Origin: Anaerolineales bacterium UBA2029
GTDB taxonomy: Bacteria > Chloroflexota > Anaerolineae > Aggregatilineales > Aggregatilineaceae
DNA: 19,540 nucleotides
Assembly (NCBI GenBank): GCA_002332795.1
Contig: DDBP01000049.1
Coordinates: forward strand, 1-19,540
Direction of reading: 5' to 3'
The first letter of the stretch is position 1; each line of letters opens with the position of its first letter. Made by a program: the position numbers and the translations under genes. The notes beneath the pieces were generated by a model that made no database searches, had not been told where the DNA came from, and saw nothing but the letters and a program-made list of their open reading frames with translations. Positions 1 to 7,070 of the stretch are shown here, piece by piece.

Positions 1-32
1 AGTCGCGAGGGAGAGGGGATTGAGGGGTGAGG
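1..32. repeat. Possible fragment of a G-rich palindromic intergenic repeat
   Basis: The window opens with G-rich words (GGGAGAGGGG, then GAGGGGTGAGGG) that resemble the right half of the nested palindrome seen at 15890-15981, which carries GGAGAGAGGG and GGGGGTGAGG. The window edge cuts the element, so its left half cannot be seen. The call rests only on similarity of short words to that second copy. Between here and the gene at 219 the only other structure I see is the dyad at 87-104; I found no convincing -35/-10 pair. Confidence 0.25.
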
Positions 33-86
33 GCCAGATACAGCGCGAAAGTTCATAACAGCCTCTAGCGCACGTCCACCGACCGC

Positions 87-104
87 CTGGTACCAAAGTA
101 CCAG
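87..104. promoter_or_regulatory. Perfect 7-bp dyad upstream of the DUF5666/SH3b gene
   Basis: CTGGTAC and GTACCAG are perfect inverted copies separated by CAAA, giving an 18-bp dyad about 115 bp upstream of the first gene. The size suits a dimeric regulator's operator or a small RNA hairpin. No T-run follows, so an intrinsic terminator is unlikely. The function is inferred only from symmetry and position. Confidence 0.4.
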
Positions 105-218
105 CACAACTCACCGAAACCTTTTGCGCCCTCCTCCGTCGGATAAAGCAGATAGTCGGCTGAAAAATGGCGCGAGCCTGCGCCAGCCAACCCATACAGT
201 TCCAACAAGGAGGACAAC

Positions 219-1634
219 ATGACCGCACCATCACGTACCCGCCTGATCTGGGCGACGCTCGTGCTGGCCCTGATGGCGCTGGCGATGCTGGCCATTACCG
301 TGCCCTTCGCCCTGGCCCAGGATTCCCCTGGCGAAGTCGAGGTCGTCGGCGTGATCGGGTCTATCGAGCGCCTCACGACCATCACCGTCAATGGCCTGCG
401 CATTCAGATCGCTGGTGCAGAGATCAAGACCACGATCAGCATCGGCGCAGAGGTCAAGGTCGAAGGCACCCTGCAGCCCGACGGCACCATCCGCGCCCGT
501 CAGGTGAAAGCCGCCGCAGAAGACGACCTGTTGCCCGGCGAGATCGAGATCGTCGGGGCGCTGCAGGCGCTCACTCCCACGACGGCTACGGTGAACGGCC
601 TGGTCTTCGACATCTCCGTTGCCGAAGTGCAGCCCGGCCTGGCCGCGGGCGTCGCGGTCAAAGTGCACGCCCGTCTGGGCGACGGCGGCGTGTGGATCGC
701 CCGCGAGATCGAACGCTTTGTAGCCCCGCCAGTCACTGGCAGCCCCGCCCCCACGATGACTCCTCCGGCAGGGCATCGGCCCATCCCCGCTGGCGCGGAC
801 TGCACGCAGTGTCACGACAGTCAGCCGCAGGTCACCCCGGCTGCGGGCCTGGTCAAGGTAGACGATGGCGGGCTGGAGATCATCGGCACGCTGGAAGACA
901 TGGGCACGGGCTACGTGGTGGTCGGTGGACAGCGCTTCGACACGACCGGCGCGGAGATCAAGGGACAGTTGGTTGTCGGCATGCTGGTGAAACTGGAACT
1001 GACCCGCCTGGATAGCGGCATCCTGGTCGCCCGCGAGATCAAGCCCACCCTGTTCAGCGATGACAGCGGTGATGATAGCCTGGATGATGGCGACAGCGAC
1101 GACAGCGGCGATGACAGCGCCGACGACGGAGATAGCGACGACGGCAGTGACGACAGCGCTGCCGGCGCGGTAGCCTGCGCCTTCGAGATCAAGGTGGCGT
1201 CCGCCAACGTGCGCAGCGGCCCCGGCACGGGCTACGACGTGATCGGCTACGCCCTCCACGATCAGAAGCTGTCCGTCGTGGAAATTGACAGCACCGGCAC
1301 TTGGATCAAGGTCGCCTTGTCTGGCGGTGCACAGGGCTGGCTGGCCCTCAGCGTAGGCGAACTGGACGACGATTGCAGCGGCCTGCCTGTGGGCGACGAA
1401 GTCTTCAAAGACGACGATCACAGCGGAGACGATGACAGCCGCGACGACAGCGCCTTCGGCGACGATCACAGCGACGACAGCGGCGATGACGATCACGGTG
1501 GAGACCGCATGGACGACAGTCGCGACGATGATAGCGGCGACGATCACGGCGGCAAGAGCGGTGACGACCGTGGCGATGACGATCACGGCGGCGACGATGA
1601 TCACGGGGGTGACGATCACGGCGGCGACGACTAG
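219..1634 (+). CDS. Exported DUF5666-like protein with CXXCH site, SH3b domain and Asp/His-rich tail
   Basis: The start follows AAGGAGG (207-213) with a 5-nt spacer. Residues 1-33 form a signal peptide (hydrophobic 11-32, likely cut after ALA). Three similar beta-rich repeats of DUF5666 style cover about 38-97, 108-167 and 217-273, each with a pattern like 'G.I..L...T.TVNGL.......A.I......G..V.V...L...G...AREI'. A Pro-rich linker between repeats 2 and 3 holds a single CTQCH (195-199), the covalent haem-c attachment pattern, with His186 just upstream. An Asp/Ser linker (279-313) leads to a bacterial SH3 domain (about 318-388, with NVRSGPGTGYDVIG). Residues 395-471 are almost entirely Asp, His, Gly and Ser in DDHGG-like units. 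It is exported, but whether it stays cell-surface bound is not visible. Haem attachment is inferred from one motif; the role is unknown, perhaps envelope sensing or metal binding. The SH3b module and tail recur in the protein at 3076-4056. Confidence 0.85.
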   Translation: MTAPSRTRLIWATLVLALMALAMLAITVPFALAQDSPGEVEVVGVIGSIERLTTITVNGLRIQIAGAEIKTTISIGAEVKVEGTLQPDGTIRARQVKAAAEDDLLPGEIEIVGALQALTPTTATVNGLVFDISVAEVQPGLAAGVAVKVHARLGDGGVWIAREIERFVAPPVTGSPAPTMTPPAGHRPIPAGADCTQCHDSQPQVTPAAGLVKVDDGGLEIIGTLEDMGTGYVVVGGQRFDTTGAEIKGQLVVGMLVKLELTRLDSGILVAREIKPTLFSDDSGDDSLDDGDSDDSGDDSADDGDSDDGSDDSAAGAVACAFEIKVASANVRSGPGTGYDVIGYALHDQKLSVVEIDSTGTWIKVALSGGAQGWLALSVGELDDDCSGLPVGDEVFKDDDHSGDDDSRDDSAFGDDHSDDSGDDDHGGDRMDDSRDDDSGDDHGGKSGDDRGDDDHGGDDDHGGDDHGGDD

Positions 1635-1653
1635 GCTTCGCCCCGCCTGGGGA

Positions 1654-1692
1654 GGTTCTCCCTGGCCCGCGCCTGTCGGTTCAGGGAGAACC
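1654..1692 (+). terminator. Likely intrinsic terminator after the DUF5666/SH3b gene
   Basis: GGTTCTCCCTG (1654-1664) pairs perfectly with CAGGGAGAACC (1682-1692), an 11-bp stem with a 17-nt loop. A weak T-rich tail (GCGTTTGTTT) follows. It begins about 20 bp after the stop codon, which fits a terminator, although the U-tract is imperfect. Confidence 0.6.
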
Positions 1693-1807
1693 GCGTTTGT
1701 TTGGGGTGTGAGGATGTACAGAGGCTGGCAACGACTCGCCTAGCATGGTTGCGAGATACACGATACCCTGTCGGGCAGGGACAAACCGAACACAGGAGGC
1801 AAAGAGA

Positions 1808-2290
1808 ATGTTCGGCAGATTGCGGCAGAACTGGAAACGCGGGTTGGCCGTGGCGCTGGGGACACTGATCGTGCTCTTTGGGCTGATTCAGTTGGTGCCC
1901 GTAGACAAGACCAACCCGCCCGTGCTCAGCGAGCCGACGTGGGATTCGCCGGAGACACGCGCTCTGGTCAAGGCGGCCTGCTTCGATTGTCACAGCAACG
2001 AGACAGTCTGGCCCTGGTATGCCAGGATCGCCCCTTCGTCGTGGTTGCTGGCCCACGATGTAGAAGAAGGGCGGGGCGAACTCAACTTCTCGGAGTGGAC
2101 GGGTCAGCAAGAAGAACTCGATGAGATCGTCGAGGTAGTGCGCGAGGGCGAAATGCCGCCCTGGTACTACGCGATCATGCACAAAGAGGCACAGCTTTCG
2201 GACGCTGAGAAACAGGCGCTCATTGACGGTCTGACGCGCACCCTGGGCGCAGGCCAGGCGGCAGCGAGTGACACTCACGACGACGACTGA
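1808..2290 (+). CDS. Membrane-anchored haem-binding-domain protein (c-type, CXXCH)
   Basis: I chose the ATG at 1808 because AGGAGG (1794-1799) lies 8 nt upstream; the ATG at 1745 in the same frame has no ribosome site. The protein has 160 residues. Basic residues precede one hydrophobic helix (about 12-31), an uncleaved anchor that places the rest outside the membrane. The body matches the small haem-binding domain family (Pfam Haem_bd): a CFDCH motif at 58-62 with SNET following, a WPWY..IAP..W segment at 68-79, and a downstream MPPWYY (116-121) whose Met is a candidate second axial ligand. Family members are small cytochrome-like proteins, usually of undefined function. The C-terminus ends in THDDD, a short echo of the Asp/His tails of two neighbours. 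A role in envelope electron transfer or redox sensing is inferred. Confidence 0.85.
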   Translation: MFGRLRQNWKRGLAVALGTLIVLFGLIQLVPVDKTNPPVLSEPTWDSPETRALVKAACFDCHSNETVWPWYARIAPSSWLLAHDVEEGRGELNFSEWTGQQEELDEIVEVVREGEMPPWYYAIMHKEAQLSDAEKQALIDGLTRTLGAGQAAASDTHDDD

Positions 2291-2340
2291 GCGCAGGCGG
2301 TCAGAATTGCCGCCCTGTACCTGACACAGGAGCGTTGCCT

Positions 2341-2388
2341 TCGCCCCCGGCCTGGGCACACCCCGGCATCCGTTCCAGGCGGGGGCGA
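2341..2388. terminator. GC-rich hairpin after the haem-binding gene, possible terminator
   Basis: TCGCCCCCGGCCTGG (2341-2355) pairs with CCAGGCGGGGGCGA (2375-2388) apart from one bulged base. It lies 50 bp after the stop at 2290 and ahead of the putative sigma-gene promoter, where a terminator would be expected. No T-run follows, so it could instead be a structural or regulatory dyad. Confidence 0.4.
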
Positions 2389-2433
2389 GGTCAACCGGGC
2401 GTGACTGTGCACACCCCTGGCAAGATGCGGGCG

Positions 2434-2462
2434 TTGCCCGCCTTCGGCCCGCTCTATACAAT
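2434..2462 (+). promoter_or_regulatory. Putative promoter of the ECF sigma operon
   Basis: TTGCCC (2434-2439) and TACAAT (2457-2462) are separated by 17 bp, close to the housekeeping sigma consensus. Transcription would begin near 2469, about 30 nt before the preferred ATG at 2499. An autoregulatory ECF-type promoter is not obvious. Confidence 0.45.
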
Positions 2463-2498
2463 AGCGGCATCCGGCTCATGGACACTGGAAAAGGCACG

Positions 2499-3089
2499 AT
2501 GCTCCCCTTGCTGCTGCTGGCGCTCCCCGATCTCCCCGACGAAGATCGCCTGCTGACACAGGCCCGCCGGGGCGACCGCAAAGCCATTGCGCGCATCTAC
2601 GACAGCTTCTTCGAGCCAGTGTACCGTTTCATCCGCTGGCGTGTGGACGACCCGGCAGTGGCCGAAGACCTGACCAGCGAAGTGTTCCTCAAGTTTCTGG
2701 CCGCGCTGCGCAGCGAGCACGCCCCCCGCGACAGCCTGCGCGGGTGGCTCTTCCGGGTGGCGCGCAATGTGCTACACGATCACTACCGCGGGGCGACCCC
2801 CGTCAACGAGCTGGACGACAGTCTGCCGCTGCTCGCAGAAGGCGATATGGAAAGCGACCTGCAGGCCAGGCTGGACGCCGAACGGGTGCGGCGGGCGCTG
2901 GCGATGCTGGCTCCCGATCAGCAGGAAGTGCTGATCCTGCGCTTCGGGCAGATGATGAGCCTGCAAGACACCGCCGAGAGCATGGGCAAGAGCATCAGCG
3001 CCATCAAATCGCTGCAATTCCGCGCCGTTGACACATTGCGTCGCCTGTTGGCCGAAAGCGAGCCGGAGGCAAGCCATGGCCTCATATGA
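2499..3089 (+). CDS. ECF-family RNA polymerase sigma factor
   Basis: This is a sigma-70-family alternative factor of the extracytoplasmic function type, directing RNA polymerase to a small regulon. I prefer the ATG at 2499 (GGAAAAGG 4 nt upstream; 196 residues) to the in-frame ATG at 2478, which has no ribosome site. Region 2 spans about 33-99, with AEDLTSEVFLK (55-65) and the typical W83..RVARN. Region 4 spans about 131-185: LAPDQQEVLILRF then a helix-turn-helix at roughly 154-175 with TAESMGKSISAIKSLQFRA. The unusual Leu-rich N-terminus (residues 1-9) is not long enough for a confident membrane helix. The gene overlaps the next by 14 bp, so the two are probably translationally coupled and the downstream protein is its likely membrane regulator. 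The promoter recognised cannot be told from this sequence. Confidence 0.93.
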   Translation: MLPLLLLALPDLPDEDRLLTQARRGDRKAIARIYDSFFEPVYRFIRWRVDDPAVAEDLTSEVFLKFLAALRSEHAPRDSLRGWLFRVARNVLHDHYRGATPVNELDDSLPLLAEGDMESDLQARLDAERVRRALAMLAPDQQEVLILRFGQMMSLQDTAESMGKSISAIKSLQFRAVDTLRRLLAESEPEASHGLI

Positions 3090-4056
3090 TCTGTTCGACG
3101 CCTTCAACGATTGCGTAGACCGGCTCAACGCGGGGCAGAGCCTGGAAGACTGCCTGCGCGCTCACCCGCAGCACGCCGAACGGCTGCGCCCCCTGCTGGA
3201 AACGGCCCTCCTGGTGCAACGCGCCCGACCGGCCATCCCGCCAGGAGCGCAGGCGCGGGTACGGGCGCAGGTGTTGCGGGCGGCTCCGCCCTCTGCGACA
3301 CGGTTTCGCTTCGTGCCTTCCGGGCTGGCGCTGGCGGCGGCGTCGGTGCTGGTGATCGCCTTCGTGCTGGCGATGGTCTTGATGAACCGCCGCGCGCCGG
3401 GGCCGTCGCTGCGTCCGGAACTGACCATGTCTCCCTCGGCCACGGCCTCGCCGACCCTGGCGGACACGGCGACTGTTGCGCCGTCGGCCACGCCCACGAC
3501 GCCCGCCCCGACGGCCACCGTCACCGCCAGCGCCACAGCAACAGCTACCATCACGGCAACGGCGACGGTGACCACCTCACCTAGCCCTACGCCGACGCAC
3601 ACTGCCCCCACCGTCACAACGGCCCCGGCGCGCGCCTGCACCTTCACCGTCGTGCCCACGTCGATCAACCTGCGCAGCGGGCCGGGCACAGGCTATGCCA
3701 TCGTCGGCTATGGCTTCTCCAGCGAAGTCTTCACCGTGATCGCCCGCCATCCCAGCGGTCTATGGTTCCAGATCGCCCGCACGCAGGGCGAAGCCTGGGT
3801 CGCCGCCAGCGTCGGGACGCTCGGCGGTGACTGCGCAACGCTGCCGATGCTGGACACCCCCCTGCGCGAAGGCGCAGGCGCGGTCGCGACGGTCACGCCG
3901 GTGCCGGGCGGCGGCGCTCCTCCTCCGCCCCCTGGCGGTGCAGTCAGCCCGACGCCGGACGACGACGAGCCACATGATGGCGAAGACGACGGGGGACACG
4001 ACGACGGGGGCGATAGCAAAGACGACGACTCGCACGACAAGCCGGATGACGACTGA
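3076..4056 (+). CDS. Single-pass membrane SH3b protein, putative anti-sigma partner of the ECF factor
   Basis: The ATG at 3076 follows GGAGG (3065-3069) by 6 nt, giving 326 residues; the ATG at 3028 lies deep inside the sigma gene without a ribosome site. The N-terminal cytoplasmic part (1-70) carries a helical segment, LEDCLRAHPQHAERLRPLL (23-41), of the kind seen ahead of membrane segments in Chloroflexi regulators next to ECF factors (DUF5667-like; assigned from memory of the family). A hydrophobic helix covers about 83-103, then a Thr/Pro/Ala-rich linker (about 117-187). An SH3b domain (about 190-255; NLRSGPGTGYAIVG) is followed by a Gly/Pro stretch and an Asp/His/Gly tail. I see no HxxxCxxC zinc anti-sigma motif, so sigma binding is inferred from coupling and topology. 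The likely arrangement is an SH3b sensor outside and sigma-binding inside. Confidence 0.8.
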   Translation: MASYDLFDAFNDCVDRLNAGQSLEDCLRAHPQHAERLRPLLETALLVQRARPAIPPGAQARVRAQVLRAAPPSATRFRFVPSGLALAAASVLVIAFVLAMVLMNRRAPGPSLRPELTMSPSATASPTLADTATVAPSATPTTPAPTATVTASATATATITATATVTTSPSPTPTHTAPTVTTAPARACTFTVVPTSINLRSGPGTGYAIVGYGFSSEVFTVIARHPSGLWFQIARTQGEAWVAASVGTLGGDCATLPMLDTPLREGAGAVATVTPVPGGGAPPPPPGGAVSPTPDDDEPHDGEDDGGHDDGGDSKDDDSHDKPDDD

Positions 4057-4076
4057 CACGTATCGGGCGGGCGTGT

Positions 4077-5966
4077 TCAGCCGGTGAGAAACAACGCCAG
4101 CGCCGCGATCGCCGCCCAGGTCAGCAGCAACACCAGCAACAATATCAGCGCGTCGCGCGGGCGCAGGCCAGCCATGCGGCGAGGCGCAGGGGGCAGTCGC
4201 TCCGCTGCTGGCAAGGGGGGAGCGACCGCGCTCGGCGGGGCAGACGGCGGCAGTTCAGTCTCCGGCGAGGGGGCGGGCGGCGATGCCGTTTTCAACCAGG
4301 CCAGCACCTCGTCCAGCGCCGCGTCGAAACTCTCTGTCTCGGTGACCGGAGATATGTCCCCTGGGCCTGCTGAGGTGACGGGCGGCGTCTCCGGCTCTGC
4401 TGGCTCCGGCGGAGCAACAGGTTCGGCGGGCGGTGCGACGGGACGGGATCGGATGGTCACTGGCTCTGGCCTCGCCCCCGGCCAGTGATGCGACAGCAGC
4501 GTCACTTCCGCTCCTACCCTCTCACCGCGCACGACTTCCAGAGGGTGCGTCGCCTCGACCAGCGGTTGCCCGGCCTGCCAGACGGTGAAGCGCAACATCA
4601 CCGCGCCGACCTGATGCGGCGTGAGCGCAAACCATACGGGCAGCGGATCACTGCCCGGCGACAGAGTCGCGCGGACGGGCGGCGTGTGCACCGTGCACCC
4701 CTCCGCTGTCAGCCGCACCTCGACCGCACCCGCGCTGAGCAGTCCCCTGGCCCGCGCCTGACAGGGCACGGGGGTGGGCGCGGCCTCGTCGTCGCCCCAA
4801 CCGCCTGACCGCAGGCCGATCAGGCGGCGCAGCGCTTCGATGGAAGGGGGCGGACTGTCGGTCTGCGCCAGCCATAGCGCCGCCCGCAACGGGTACCCCA
4901 TGGCCCCCGTGCGCGGCGCTGCCGTATCCAGCCGGACACTCAGCGGGCCGCGCGGCCCCAGCCGGGGTTCACTGGCGCGGGCGAAGTGCGCCGGGACATG
5001 CCAGTGCACCGTCCGGCGCAGCGCCCGCCGCCCCTGTTCGAGCGCCCCGGCGATCGGCTGACCGTCCAGCAGCGCCAGGTAGAAGGTCTGCCAGAAGGTC
5101 AACGCTTCGTCGGGGGGCAGAACGCCCTGCAAGGCGATCACGTCGGGCACGCCCGCCAGCACCAGCCAGGGCGCGGCGCCCGCGGGCAAATCGTCCGGAG
5201 CGGCATAGCGTGCAGCCCCGCCCAGGGCTACCAGCCGCACAGCCCCTCCCCGCAACGCCGCGGCGATCAGCTCCGCGTCCACCGGGTCGGAAGCGTCGCG
5301 CTCGCCCACGAAGATCAGGCGACCGGTGCGGGTCAGCGCCGCGTGCCCCTCGAAATGCAGGAGGTGCGGCCCGCCCGCCAGCAACCAGTCCATGAAGGCG
5401 TCCCAGGTCGGCGGTAGCAGATAGGCCAGATCGAGTTGCCCGAACTGCAAGGGCATGGTCAGCGCCTCGGCCAGCGCCTGGTATTGCGGCACCAGGACGG
5501 GCTGGTCGGCGGGGTGCGCGGCGACGTACAACATGTCGCAGGGCGGGCGGAGCGCCCCGGCGGGCGGCGGTTCCGGGCAGAGCAGCGCGCGCCGCAGCGT
5601 CACTGCACCGGTCTGCAGGGGAAAGCGCGTGCCGTCGTGCAGCAGTTCCCAGGGATAACGGGCCATGCGCACCGCCGCGCGGTCGAAGCGCAGTTCCAGT
5701 TCCAGCGGGACGCCCTGCACAGTCGCTTCGGCCAGCGCCGCCCGATAGACCTCCTCCAGCGGGCCGGGGAACAGCGCGCGGAACAGCCCGCGCCCGACAT
5801 CCTGGTGAAAGGTCGGCTGACTGGCCATGCGCAACACGTCTTCTAGGCGCTGCAACACCACATGCGCCGTCTGACCAGCGCCGTAGGGCGCGTCGTGCAC
5901 GGTCACCGACAGCCCCTGCTCTTGATCGTTCAGTTGCAGCACCACCCGTGGCGCGCTTGTCGCCAT
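4077..5966 (-). CDS. Tail-anchored CHAT-fold protein, probable pseudo-peptidase
   Basis: I chose the ATG at 5966 (AAAGGGGA upstream; a promoter-like pair would start transcription near 5986) over the ATG at 6020. It has 629 residues. An N-terminal alpha/beta region (1-130) precedes a caspase-like CHAT domain (about 140-320). LLHFEGH (202-207) matches the catalytic-His strand, and the end of the domain shows the family pattern DEALTFWQTFYLALLDGQPI..ALEQGRRAL. Where active members have a Cys (as in LNACES), this protein reads LVALGGAAR (245-253), so the nucleophile appears absent. A beta-rich domain follows (about 405-480), then a Pro/Glu-rich linker and one C-terminal helix (605-627) ending TG, a tail-anchor topology. 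CHAT proteins act as proteases or scaffolds in bacterial signalling, defence and cell-death systems. It faces the ECF locus with a 20-bp gap between stop codons. Confidence 0.8.
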   Translation of the reverse strand: MATSAPRVVLQLNDQEQGLSVTVHDAPYGAGQTAHVVLQRLEDVLRMASQPTFHQDVGRGLFRALFPGPLEEVYRAALAEATVQGVPLELELRFDRAAVRMARYPWELLHDGTRFPLQTGAVTLRRALLCPEPPPAGALRPPCDMLYVAAHPADQPVLVPQYQALAEALTMPLQFGQLDLAYLLPPTWDAFMDWLLAGGPHLLHFEGHAALTRTGRLIFVGERDASDPVDAELIAAALRGGAVRLVALGGAARYAAPDDLPAGAAPWLVLAGVPDVIALQGVLPPDEALTFWQTFYLALLDGQPIAGALEQGRRALRRTVHWHVPAHFARASEPRLGPRGPLSVRLDTAAPRTGAMGYPLRAALWLAQTDSPPPSIEALRRLIGLRSGGWGDDEAAPTPVPCQARARGLLSAGAVEVRLTAEGCTVHTPPVRATLSPGSDPLPVWFALTPHQVGAVMLRFTVWQAGQPLVEATHPLEVVRGERVGAEVTLLSHHWPGARPEPVTIRSRPVAPPAEPVAPPEPAEPETPPVTSAGPGDISPVTETESFDAALDEVLAWLKTASPPAPSPETELPPSAPPSAVAPPLPAAERLPPAPRRMAGLRPRDALILLLVLLLTWAAIAALALFLTG

Positions 5967-5992
5967 GGCGTCCCCTTTCCGGCACATGCCCC

Positions 5993-6020
5993 ATTCTAGC
6001 CGTGCCAACGGGCCGTGCAA
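5993..6020 (-). promoter_or_regulatory. Putative promoter of the CHAT-fold gene
   Basis: On the minus strand TTGCAC (6020-6015) and TAGAAT (5998-5993) are 16 bp apart. Initiation near 5986 leaves a leader of about 20 nt before the ATG at 5966 and would exclude the longer start at 6020. Confidence 0.5.
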
Positions 6021-6035
6021 GTGAGAGGGAGTAGA

Positions 6036-6215
6036 TAGTTATCAGTTATCAGTGATCAGTTGGTAGTTGGTAGTTGGTAGTTGGCAGTGAACAGCGGGCT
6101 GTTACAGGCATGGCTGCCGCGAACACAGGGTGGAAATTGTGCAACTGACAACTGAGAACTGCGAACTGAAAACTATGAACTGTGAACTGAAAACCATGAA
6201 CTGCCGACTGAAAAC
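6036..6215. repeat. Inverted arrays of short 'AACTG' words in the CHAT-PAP2 gap
   Basis: The 399-bp gap between divergent genes holds a left block (6036-6090) of tandem words such as AGTTATC and AGTTGGT, and a right block (6141-6215) of AACTGA/GAACTG words. Read on the opposite strand, the left block also gives AACTGATAACT-type words, so the blocks are inverted relative to each other with about 50 bp between. No protein-coding signal is convincing here. The same vocabulary recurs at 8207-8323. A weak TATAGT at 6281-6286 might serve the next gene, but I see no good -35. Confidence 0.7.
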
Positions 6216-6365
6216 CCCTCCCTGGAGCACACTATGCCTTCGGGACAAGACTGGCGCAACCGCCATGAGCCAAAGTGCGTTATAGTCATGGGTGCGCGAT
6301 ATGAGCCTGCCGCAGACGACAGATCGGCACGCATATGGGGCGTGGAGCCAGAAGGCGGATCGCAG

Positions 6366-7070
6366 ATGAGAAACTGGTGGCAAGATCACCTGGCGGCACG
6401 ACCCACGCAGTTCGCCTGGGGAGCGGTGATGCTCGGCTGCCTGGCGCTGATCCTGTTCGCGCTCGGCAGCGCCGCGCTCCTCGACCGCGCGCCCGTGCGT
6501 GAAGCAGACGCGCAGACCGCCACCTGGTTCTACGAACACGTCGGCCCAACCGTGCACGATGTGTTCCTGGTGGTGACTGCTTTTGGCTCGCCGGTGCTGT
6601 GGGTGCTGGGCTTTGGGGTGGGCGTCTATCTGATCATTCGGCGGCAATGGGCGCTGCTGGCTGGTTGGGCGCTGGCGATGGCTGCCGGCAAGGTGTGGAA
6701 CGAGGCGCTGAAAGCCTGGCTGGCACGCCCGCGCCCGGCCTTCCCTGGCTGGGACAACCCCGCCAGCGGCTATGGCTTCCCCAGCGGGCACACCATGCAG
6801 TCCACGCTGGCCTATGGGATGCTGGTCTACCTGGGCTGGCGACGGGTGCGCCCGCGCGGAGCGTTGTTGGCAGGCGCGGCCCTGTGGATCGCGCTGATTG
6901 CGCTCAGCCGCCTGGTATTGGTGGCGCACTTTCCCTCGGACGTGATCGGCGGGCTGCTGGCGGGCACGCTCTGGCTGCTGACCAGCATTGCCTTCACCGA
7001 GGCTCTGCGCGTCCGCGCGACGGCCCGGCGCTCTCCCGCTCGACACGCAGCAGAACAGGAGGCTCTATGA
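6366..7070 (+). CDS. PAP2-family membrane phosphatase
   Basis: A membrane phosphatase of the PAP2 / lipid phosphatase superfamily, which removes phosphate from lipid phosphates or undecaprenyl diphosphate on the outer face of the membrane. I prefer the ATG at 6366 (234 residues; AAGGCGGA upstream) to the far-upstream ATG at 6234, which begins near the repeat array. All three catalytic motifs are present: K116-x6-R123-P124, P139-S-G-H142, and S181-R-x5-H188-x3-D192. Hydrophobic helices lie at about 18-38, 66-91, 95-110, 145-157, 165-184 and 192-212. The substrate cannot be read from sequence. The stop codon overlaps the start of the phosphofructokinase gene in ATGA, so the two are probably cotranscribed, though a metabolic link is not obvious. 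Confidence 0.9.
   Translation: MRNWWQDHLAARPTQFAWGAVMLGCLALILFALGSAALLDRAPVREADAQTATWFYEHVGPTVHDVFLVVTAFGSPVLWVLGFGVGVYLIIRRQWALLAGWALAMAAGKVWNEALKAWLARPRPAFPGWDNPASGYGFPSGHTMQSTLAYGMLVYLGWRRVRPRGALLAGAALWIALIALSRLVLVAHFPSDVIGGLLAGTLWLLTSIAFTEALRVRATARRSPARHAAEQEAL

Noticed and set aside
231..1619. A long open frame on the minus strand opposite the first gene
   Set aside because: It is a by-product of the GC-rich, Asp/Ala-rich plus-strand gene; its translation is Val/Ala/Ile low-complexity with no domain, and it lacks a ribosome site.
1060..1634. GAC/GAT/AGC/CAC tandem words considered as a minisatellite or CRISPR-like array
   Set aside because: They are in frame, encode the Asp/Ser/His linkers of the protein, and have no fixed repeat unit or spacers.
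4057..4076. A terminator between the convergent anti-sigma and CHAT genes
   Set aside because: Only 20 bp separate the stops and no hairpin or T-run is visible there.
6102..7046. Minus-strand frame spanning the word repeats and the PAP2 gene
   Set aside because: The PAP2 gene on the plus strand has all catalytic motifs; the opposite frame is basic, Gln/Arg-rich and ends in translated repeat words.
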